DNA from: Saccharibacillus alkalitolerans | GTDB taxonomy: Bacteria > Bacillota > Bacilli > Paenibacillales > Paenibacillaceae | Direction of reading: 5' to 3' | DNA length: 64,000 nt | Assembly (NCBI RefSeq): GCF_011090185.1 | Contig: NZ_JAAFGS010000009.1 | Coordinates: forward strand, 1-64,000 | In this document: in pieces, positions 63,317 through 64,000 of the stretch | Layout: each line of letters opens with the position of its first letter | How positions within the stretch are numbered: the stretch's first letter is position 1 | Position numbers and translations under genes: made by a program | Notes under the pieces: generated by a model | What the model saw: only the letters and a program-made list of their open reading frames with translations | Databases searched by the model: none | What the model was told of the DNA's origin: nothing

Positions 63317-63734
63317 AGGCAGCGACATTTTCCTGCAAAACGTGTCCAAAGTCGTCGTCTTCATCATATTGGCTTTTGCGCTGTATTTGTTTTTCACCGG
63401 CCACGGCAGCCCGGGAGGCGGCTTCATCGCCGGTCTGATGAGCGCGGGCGCGCTTCTTCTCCTGGCACTGGCGTACGATATCGAAACGGTGCGCAAAGTG
63501 CTTCCGGTCGACTTCAAACTGGTGACCGCATCCGGGCTGCTGATCGCGCTTCTTACAGGCGCGGGCGCTCTCTTTTTCGGCAAGCCGTTCCTGAAGCATG
63601 CTTTCGGCCACTTTGAACTTCCGCTGCTCGGAGAGACCGAGCTGCACACCGCCTTGATTTTCGATCTGGGCGTTTATCTCGCAGTTGTGGGCGTCACCAT
63701 GACGATCCTGCTGACAATCGGGGAGGACCGCTGA
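63309..63734 (+). CDS. mrpB: Na+/H+ antiporter subunit B
   Basis: MnhB/MrpB subunit, 141 residues with four membrane segments (VVVFIILAFALYLFFTGHGS, GGGFIAGLMSAGALLLLALA, and two more). The GHGSPGGGFIAGLM motif is typical. It starts inside the mrpA stop region (eight-base overlap) with AAAGGAGG, showing tight coupling. Confidence 0.95.
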   Translation: MPKGSDIFLQNVSKVVVFIILAFALYLFFTGHGSPGGGFIAGLMSAGALLLLALAYDIETVRKVLPVDFKLVTASGLLIALLTGAGALFFGKPFLKHAFGHFELPLLGETELHTALIFDLGVYLAVVGVTMTILLTIGEDR

Positions 63735-64000
63735 TGGAAGTTGTTGTCGCGATCATCGTCGGCGTTCTGTTCGCCGTCGGGATCTATCTGATATTGACCC
63801 AGGACGTGCTGCGCATCGTGCTCGGCACTTCGATTCTCACCCACGCCGTGCACCTTCTTCTGATGGCGATGTCCATGCTGAAGACCGGTTCCGCTCCCCT
63901 GCTGGGAAGAGGGAAGGAAACTTTCGTCGATCCGCTTCCTCAAGCGCTCATTCTGACGTCGATCGTCATTAATTTCGGAATCACGGCCTTTTTCCTGGTG
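63734..64000 (+). CDS. mrpC: Na+/H+ antiporter subunit C (partial, cut by window end)
   Basis: First 89 codons of the NuoK-like MrpC subunit: MEVVVAIIVGVLFAVGIYLI, the RIVLGTSILTHAVHLLLMAM segment, then DPLPQALILTSIVINFG, a motif conserved in MrpC and NuoK. The ATG overlaps the mrpB stop (TGATG). The gene continues beyond base 64,000, presumably followed by mrpD-G. Confidence 0.94.
   Translation, partial: MEVVVAIIVGVLFAVGIYLILTQDVLRIVLGTSILTHAVHLLLMAMSMLKTGSAPLLGRGKETFVDPLPQALILTSIVINFGITAFFLV

Overview
The window is chromosomal DNA of a Gram-positive bacterium of the order Bacillales, most likely family Paenibacillaceae. Protein families and gene order match that lineage: hemA-hemX-siroheme dehydrogenase-hemC-cobA/hemD-hemB-hemL, clpP-clpX, mreBCD-minCD, rplU-prp-rpmA-spo0B-obg. 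A valine T-box, an L21 leader and Prp-processed L27 support it, as does base composition that looks like the high 50s % G+C by eye. Genera such as Saccharibacillus or a high-GC Paenibacillus would fit, but the sequence alone does not settle the genus. No phage, insertion sequence, CRISPR array or plasmid gene is visible.

Layout. (1) 1-210: a minus-strand rRNA-type promoter and leader whose transcript runs out of the left edge. (2) 519-16,000, all minus strand: amino-acid genes (pheB, hom, thrB, pheA), obg and spo0B, rpmA-prp-rplU, rng, the division and cell-shape block (minD, minC, mreD, mreC, mreB), radC and maf. (3) 15,676-21,580, minus: murC, folC and valS under a T-box. (4) 21,601-31,254, minus: rluA-type pseudouridine synthase, then a full haem and siroheme operon, then a conserved protein of unknown function. 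(5) 31,424-40,524, minus: engB, lonA, ispG, clpX, clpP, tig and a conserved hypothetical gene. (6) 40,752-44,915, plus: a lone tRNA-Arg, then a three-gene accessory operon (classical AAA ATPase with TPR-like N-terminus, membrane-anchored TPR protein, protein with two PH-like domains and a GYF_2-like end). (7) 45,013-53,070: exported proteins (copper amine oxidase-like domain protein; triple-RidA protein), a chemoreceptor and a YesM/YesN-type two-component system. (8) 53,231-56,888, minus: an LplB/YtcP/YtcQ-type carbohydrate importer behind an operator-like palindrome. (9) 57,277-60,463: MarR-GNAT fusion, secreted asparaginase, GNAT enzyme. (10) 60,653-64,000, plus: the start of an Mrp Na+/H+ antiporter operon (mrpA, mrpB, partial mrpC).

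How genes work together. Haem genes form a nearly gap-free operon from glutamyl-tRNA to uroporphyrinogen III, with the siroheme branch (methyltransferase fused to HemD, plus a dehydrogenase) embedded. ClpX/ClpP, Lon and trigger factor form a proteostasis cluster. The sugar importer, sensor kinase, AraC-type regulator and chemoreceptor are adjacent and may serve one carbohydrate-sensing and uptake function.

Most notable: the AAA/TPR/PH-GYF operon, the exported three-domain RidA protein, several repeat or palindromic elements between genes, and the lack of sporulation genes (spoIVFA/B, spoIIB, spoVID/ysxE, lonB) at the places where Bacillus subtilis carries them, although spo0B is kept.
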